Assembly (NCBI RefSeq): GCF_905475395.1
Contig: NC_058337.1
Coordinates: 111,284,368 to 111,348,367, forward strand
From: Chrysoperla carnea
Lineage: Eukaryota; Arthropoda; Insecta; Neuroptera; Chrysopidae
Direction of reading: 5' to 3'
Length of the DNA: 64,000 nucleotides
Shown here: positions 63,862 through 64,000 of the stretch, one piece after another
How positions within the stretch are numbered: position 1 is the first letter of the stretch
Layout: the number at the start of each line of letters is the position of its first letter
Position numbers and translations under genes: made by a program
Notes under the pieces: model-generated
Databases searched by the model: none
What the model saw: only the letters and a program-made list of their open reading frames with translations
Told to the model about the DNA's origin: nothing

Positions 63862-64000
63862 GTTCAAGTTATTGATAGATGTCAAACACAAATATTTTTG
63901 AAAATAATACAAACACAAACTAAATACATATGAAAAAGTTTTGTGATAATTAAAATTAATAAATATTTAATTTTACCTAAATGTTAATTAAATTAATAAT
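63862..64000 (-). promoter_or_regulatory. Presumed beta-COP promoter and start region
   Basis: AT-rich sequence just upstream of the leader; no TATA box or initiator stands out. Position alone supports the call. Confidence 0.3.

Noticed and set aside
1..64000. CRISPR arrays, bacterial operons, phage modules, rRNA
   Set aside because: Looked for and not seen; intron-containing animal genes and AT-rich intergenic DNA throughout point to a eukaryotic nuclear genome.

Overview
The window is AT-rich nuclear DNA from an insect. It carries pieces of three conserved animal genes with spliced exons (GT..AG introns of ordinary insect type), separated by long stretches of non-coding DNA full of degenerate repeats and small inverted-repeat elements. 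An insect source is supported by three things: a muscle troponin T with the long poly-Glu tail and exon-10-type alternative pair of insects, an RFGKR neuropeptide F precursor tail ending in Arg-Arg-Arg, and arthropod-type transposon debris (a mariner terminal repeat, a non-LTR retrotransposon tail). I cannot fix the order or species from sequence alone.

Layout. Bases 1 to about 15.4 kb are non-coding: repeats, hairpins and a mariner end. They are probably upstream intron of the neuropeptide gene. Two + strand exons (15433-15520 and 23482-23532) encode the C-terminal part of a neuropeptide F precursor; the exon with the signal peptide and most of the mature hormone lies left of the window. From 24 to 44.7 kb I see no host gene, only repeats, MITE-like elements and a decayed LINE tail at about 40 kb. 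A TATA-box promoter candidate at 44.76 kb may start the troponin T gene, whose coding exons run from 48922 to 56525 (+). It has small N-terminal cassette exons, one apparently only 3 nt long, and two mutually exclusive 79-nt exons. On the opposite strand, convergent with troponin T, a complete 14-exon coatomer beta-subunit gene (963 aa) runs from 63778 down to 58809, with its promoter and leader at the right edge.

The three genes are unrelated in function (feeding hormone, sarcomere thin filament, COPI vesicle coat) and show no operon-like logic. One dispersed repeat family occurs five times, once inside a beta-COP intron. I found no convincing undescribed system. The most interesting items are the candidate 3-nt exon, the near-perfect fold-back hairpins (one inside a troponin T intron beside alternative exons), the five-copy repeat with inverted end motifs, and the upstream ORF in the beta-COP leader.
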